DNA of 64,000 nt. Source: Candidatus Aquicultor sp. (GTDB taxonomy: Bacteria > Actinomycetota > Aquicultoria > Aquicultorales > Aquicultoraceae). A program made the translations under genes and the position numbers. Each line of letters begins with the position of its first letter. Within the stretch, counting starts at the first letter, position 1. Location of the stretch: positions 186,001-250,000 of the forward strand of contig DASXVE010000025.1 in NCBI GenBank assembly GCA_036504445.1, given 5' to 3'. This document shows, piece after piece, positions 60,648 to 64,000 of the stretch. The notes beneath the pieces were generated by a model. The model saw only the letters and a program-made list of their open reading frames with translations, was not told the origin of the DNA and did not search any database.

Positions 60648-61569
60648 CGATGTTCTCCCTGTAAAACGCGGCTGATTCTTCGGGAGTCGTCGTTATAACA
60701 GCATAATTCGTGCCGAGCTCGAACCCTGCTTTTACCTGATGCGGAATGCGCGGTGCGATTTCAATATGGAAATGGAAGTCTGCGCCCCTTGGCCCATAGT
60801 TGATCATCATATTGTAATTCGGGGTTAGCTTCTCAACCACGCGCAGCGACCGCAGCAGTATTGCCGCCAGGTCCGCCATAGCCTCGTCCGAGATGTCGTT
60901 TAGATTGCGCACGTGCTCACGGGCGACAATCCAAAGCTCGTGTGTATAGCGCGGCGCGAATGCGCAAAACGCGACAAATGAGTTGTTGACGCATACTAGG
61001 CGCTGCGAGATGCGCTCTGTGTCGGCGATCTTGCAATAGATACAATCATCCTCACTGCTGTGCTCAATCTTCTCGCTGATGAAGTTGGGTACCTGGCTTA
61101 CCGCCAGAATCTGCGTATGCGAGTGGTCGAGCGACGCGCCTGCTTCCCGCCCCTGGTTTTTGAAGACCGAAACGTACCCGACGGCGTCATCTTTTTCGAG
61201 GGCGTTGATGCGCTCGCGGTACATCTTGAGCGTATCTATCATATTCTCGACCGATATGTCGGATAGCTTCTGGTAGTGATCAGGCGTCTCCACGATGACC
61301 TCATGATGACCGTGCGACGAGTCTACTTCCCAGCTTTCGGTGCACATATCTTCCCCGCCACAGATTGGGAACTTGTTTGGGAAGACGCGTACATGCCACC
61401 CGGTCGGGCCTTCGACACGGTCGATTTCCGGCGGTGTCGTATGCTCGTTTCCGGGGCAGAAAAAGCACCCCGAGCTATCACTTACATTGACCTCTTTTGA
61501 GTCGAACGGTCTGAGCGCCCTTCCCGGCGCAACAAACGTCCAGAGGTCACGAAAATAGTCCTTTCTCAT
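60628..61569 (-). CDS. galT: Galactose-1-phosphate uridylyltransferase-like protein
   Basis: 313 residues in two HIT-like halves. DLWTFVAPGRALRPF, CFFCPGNEHTTPPE (Zn-binding Cys pair), VRVFPNKFP, GHHEVIVETPDH and the nucleotidyl-accepting motif GASLDHSHTQILA (HxHxQ; the classical form is HPHGQ). The second half has DCIYCKI and MMINYGPRGADFHFHIEIAPR. The reaction is UMP transfer between hexose-1-phosphates. In this glycogen operon it may process sugar-1-phosphates other than galactose; members of this subgroup can use ADP-sugars. ATGA overlap with the glycogen synthase gene. Confidence 0.85.
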   Translation of the reverse strand: MRKDYFRDLWTFVAPGRALRPFDSKEVNVSDSSGCFFCPGNEHTTPPEIDRVEGPTGWHVRVFPNKFPICGGEDMCTESWEVDSSHGHHEVIVETPDHYQKLSDISVENMIDTLKMYRERINALEKDDAVGYVSVFKNQGREAGASLDHSHTQILAVSQVPNFISEKIEHSSEDDCIYCKIADTERISQRLVCVNNSFVAFCAFAPRYTHELWIVAREHVRNLNDISDEAMADLAAILLRSLRVVEKLTPNYNMMINYGPRGADFHFHIEIAPRIPHQVKAGFELGTNYAVITTTPEESAAFYRENIGECNSY

Positions 61570-63365
61570 GCTACATTCACCTTACTCTTAGCGAGCGCAA
61601 GCCTATGCGCTTCGAAATAATACTTGACTAAGATTTTCCAATCATAATTCCTGGCCTGTGTATTAGCGTTAAGCCTGAGCTCCATCCGCTCATTGCCGTC
61701 GAGCGTTGAATACTCATACAGAATCCTGAGGAGTTCTTCCTTCTCGCTATCGTAGTCAAACGCGCTACGGCTGATGACATAGGTGCCTGGAAGTTTTTTC
61801 TTCACTAAACCGGCCTCTTTCAAAGCAAGCCCGTAACCGGAGAGATCGGTCGTGACCGATGCAACGCCGAGTGCGCCTGCTTCGAGCGGTGTATAGCCCC
61901 ACGGCTCGTAGAACGATGGGAATACGCCGAAGTGTGAGCCGGCCATAACGTTGTAGAACTGCAGGTTGAGCAACCCGTCACCACCGGATAGGTATGTCGG
62001 ATAGAACACGACTTTAACCTTGTCTTCCTCTGCATTGAGGAGCCCTTTGCGTTTGAACATATTGATTATCTCGTCGCCGTCTTCGTTAAAGAGATCGTGC
62101 GTGACGAGCGGCGGTCTGCCCATGCGTTTGAACCTGCGCTGGTTTGCGACCGCTTTATCAATAAAGTCTTTGCTGAGCAGCCACTCGAGATCGAATTCGT
62201 GCTCGCCGAGATACGCGCGCACGATACGCTCGAATATATCGTCTTGGTGATGGTGGACGGTCTGCCTGATGCTCTGATGGATCGATTTGCTCTCGATCAA
62301 TTGGTCTTTTACACCGGAGCTGCCTGCTGGTATGCAGAAGAGCGCAACGATAGTCTTATCGCTCTTCTTCGCTTTAAGCTTCTGGTTAAGATCTGCCAGC
62401 GCATCGATAAAGAGGTCGATTCCTTTACAGCGCATCTCGTAACGACCAAGAATAAAGTAGTAGAGCGTGTTTTCAAGGTCGAAGGTATAGTGCGGGAAGA
62501 AATAGTACTGCGTGAACATGCGCAGGAACTTCCTGTAATCGCGATGGTGTACGGTGATATCTTGCGCACCCGGGAATGAAGTCATATTCAAACCGTTCGG
62601 CAAGATAACATCCGGTTTTCTGCCATAGAAAGCTTCGGCTTCTTTGCCCGTGATCTCAGACACCGTCGTTAAGACATCTACGTGAATCGCGGTGGCTTTC
62701 TCCAGGCTGTGCTTTGCCATAATGCCGATTTCGGCAGCTTTGGCGTCGGCATCGATGCTGTTGATATCGGCATAGAAGTTGATTCCGGACGATGCGAGAC
62801 AGCGGCCTAAGAAGGTCGCGTGTGTTGTAAAGATAGTCGAGAAGTCGAGTCCTGTGTGTTTTAAGTATAAAACAACTGCGCCGGTCAGCCATTCGTGCGC
62901 ATGCACGATGACCTTATCTTTCTTTAAACCGACACGTTTGATCGACTCGAGCAGTTTGCCGACGGCCCATGAGAACGCAACCGGCTCATCAAAATCATAC
63001 GCTGAGAACAGTGAGTCTACCCAGTAGGTATTCCACAGCTCTGATTTAAACTGGCCGATATTGTTGAGCTCATGCATAAACTCTACAAGAATGACCTGCG
63101 GCTCTGAATCGAGGAGCCATGTGCCGTAGTGGAATTGAATCCCTTCAGGTGCGAGATCTTTTTGAGCATTCGCTAGGAATGTCGGCATCGGTTTCGGAAT
63201 AAACTGGCTATCAGATTTCCCTGGCAAATATGGGCCAACGAAAAAGTAGTGATCGCCGTACTCCTCCTTAACAAGCGCTGACTTGGACTCAAGAACGGTG
63301 TAAATACCGCCCACTTTGTTTGCTACTTCCCAAGATACTTCAAATAGATACGGTTTTTCGCTCAT
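61566..63365 (-). CDS. Glycogen synthase, eukaryote-type GT3
   Basis: 599 residues resembling animal/yeast Gys rather than bacterial GlgA. YLFEVSWEVANKVGGIYTVL at the N-terminus, VIVHAHEWLTGAVVLYLK, FTTHATFLGRCLA, ILPNGLNMTSF, RYEMRCKGIDLFIDAL, PTYLSGGDGLLNL, and FPSFYEPWGYTPLEAGALGVASVTTDLSG with the donor-site Glu. In animals and fungi GT3 uses UDP-glucose, which galU would provide. The C-terminal regulatory phosphorylation region of animal enzymes is absent. ATGA-coupled to galT-like and 19 nt after GH57. Confidence 0.92.
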   Translation of the reverse strand: MSEKPYLFEVSWEVANKVGGIYTVLESKSALVKEEYGDHYFFVGPYLPGKSDSQFIPKPMPTFLANAQKDLAPEGIQFHYGTWLLDSEPQVILVEFMHELNNIGQFKSELWNTYWVDSLFSAYDFDEPVAFSWAVGKLLESIKRVGLKKDKVIVHAHEWLTGAVVLYLKHTGLDFSTIFTTHATFLGRCLASSGINFYADINSIDADAKAAEIGIMAKHSLEKATAIHVDVLTTVSEITGKEAEAFYGRKPDVILPNGLNMTSFPGAQDITVHHRDYRKFLRMFTQYYFFPHYTFDLENTLYYFILGRYEMRCKGIDLFIDALADLNQKLKAKKSDKTIVALFCIPAGSSGVKDQLIESKSIHQSIRQTVHHHQDDIFERIVRAYLGEHEFDLEWLLSKDFIDKAVANQRRFKRMGRPPLVTHDLFNEDGDEIINMFKRKGLLNAEEDKVKVVFYPTYLSGGDGLLNLQFYNVMAGSHFGVFPSFYEPWGYTPLEAGALGVASVTTDLSGYGLALKEAGLVKKKLPGTYVISRSAFDYDSEKEELLRILYEYSTLDGNERMELRLNANTQARNYDWKILVKYYFEAHRLALAKSKVNVA

Positions 63366-63384
63366 GTTAGTCCTCCAACTACGA

Positions 63385-64000
63385 TTAAGCTTGGCCCGCT
63401 GGGCCTGGATGCGGTGCTGCTACAATTGGTAATTCCACCCCAGGCGGTATCTCTACACCGGGCACAGGTACCTCGATATCGGGTACGGTTGTTTCAAATA
63501 CTATGCGAGGCGCCTCCCTGCGCGTGCTCGCAAGTTTTGCGACTTCTAGATTATCAAGAACGCGCTCATTAAAATCGGCTAACGCGTTCGTGAAATATAT
63601 GTAGGCGTCATGCGGGCGATCGTATGCATTAAAGTACTTGTGTACATCGCCATCACTAAACCACTTCGTGCACATATAGTAAAAATGATCCGACGTCTGC
63701 ATCTGGCGCCATGTTTTCAAAAGGTCAAGATCGTTTGTTTCTTTTACGCTCTCTTCAAGTGCGTAAAGCGCATCAAGCGCTGTTCTCTGCATTTCATTGC
63801 CGAGCCACGCTGAAAGGTCCCGCTCGGTATCAGCCCATGAAACCGGCTGCGGCATTGATAGTTCGGCAACCGAATTATTCCGGTCCGCTTCCTCGGACAC
63901 AGTAACGAAGTCCATATCCGGGTGGCCTAAAATCGCCGCCGGCATATGCTTCAAGAACTCAAAAATACCGGTATCCGACCACTGGTGCTCGCCAAGCGTC
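63385..64000 (-). CDS. GH57 alpha-amylase/glucanotransferase, 5' end outside the window
   Basis: 205 codons visible, open at the window edge; the true start lies beyond 64000. The edge begins with TLGEHQWSDTGIFEFLKHMPAAILGHPD, a C-terminal landmark of archaeal-type GH57 amylases. The helical segment with TALDALYALEESVK, WRQMQTSDHFYYMCTKWFSDGDVHKYFNAY and DAYIYFTNALADF follows. The catalytic Glu and Asp are outside the window. A Pro/Val-rich tail (VPDIEVPVPGVEIPPG) ends the protein. First known gene of the glycogen operon here; it would cut or remodel alpha-1,4-glucan. Confidence 0.9.
   Translation of the reverse strand, partial: TLGEHQWSDTGIFEFLKHMPAAILGHPDMDFVTVSEEADRNNSVAELSMPQPVSWADTERDLSAWLGNEMQRTALDALYALEESVKETNDLDLLKTWRQMQTSDHFYYMCTKWFSDGDVHKYFNAYDRPHDAYIYFTNALADFNERVLDNLEVAKLASTRREAPRIVFETTVPDIEVPVPGVEIPPGVELPIVAAPHPGPAGQA

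Noticed and set aside
1-64000. tRNA or rRNA genes
   Set aside because: Intergenic regions were scanned by eye for T-loop and anticodon-stem patterns; none was convincing.

Overview
The window looks like a chromosomal segment of a Gram-positive-type (monoderm), anaerobic or facultatively respiring bacterium of moderate G+C content. No LPS or outer-membrane genes are visible. Instead there are SLH, LPXTG-like and single-helix anchored surface proteins, a Rex repressor, TatA, apparent leaderless genes and an array resembling actinobacterial PHO boxes. A deep-branching Actinomycetota from anoxic or subsurface habitats would fit, but that is inference. I found no rRNA, tRNA, CRISPR array or prophage. 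Nearly all genes lie on the minus strand.

Layout. 1-23 kb is surface and glycan biosynthesis: a cut wecC (UDP-ManNAc dehydrogenase), a GT4 glycosyltransferase, a subtilisin/SLH protein interrupted by two in-frame TAG codons, two large Ig-like surface proteins (824 and 2691 aa), a membrane TPR protein, and a run of sugar-nucleotide epimerase, wecB, a dolichol-phosphate-mannose-synthase-like GT2 and a small EamA transporter. A RAYT-type transposase, galU and a cupin-type glucose-6-phosphate isomerase follow. 23.3-38.6 kb is a coherent haem and cytochrome c block: hemL, ahbD, hemB, cobA-hemD, hemC, hemA, a precorrin-2 dehydrogenase, ccsA/hemX, ccmD, C, B, A, F, E and a second ccmC. The gene set suggests haem made through sirohaem (Ahb route). 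Cytochrome c maturation looks like the Cys-type variant (System I*), because CcmE has CxxxY in place of the haem-binding His and no CcmG/H/I is present. Seven phased dimers of an 11-bp direct repeat lie upstream of hemL.

38.6-49.3 kb is an accessory-looking region. It holds a DegT/StrS-fold protein without its catalytic lysine, two PqqD-like (RRE-fold) proteins, a PEGA-like membrane protein, two secreted proteins built from an SGD-A-x-N type repeat, a receiver domain without its phospho-acceptor Asp, an LPFTG-anchored Thr-rich protein and a NarL-type histidine kinase/regulator pair. This is the most likely place for an undescribed system. 49.6-58.8 kb is mixed housekeeping: tatA, rex, mtnP, a PP-loop thiouridylase-like enzyme, a PHP phosphatase, DUF523, MgtC/SapB, a protein with an exoX-C-like domain, lemA-htpX and a pentapeptide-repeat protein. 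58.9-64 kb is a compact glycogen operon: a GH57 amylase (cut by the window end), a eukaryote-type GT3 glycogen synthase, GalT-like and GH133 debranching enzyme.

How they fit together: galU supplies UDP-glucose for the GT3 synthase and the nucleotide-sugar enzymes. WecB and WecC together would give UDP-ManNAcA for a cell-wall polymer that could hold SLH proteins. The haem genes feed the adjacent Ccm machinery.
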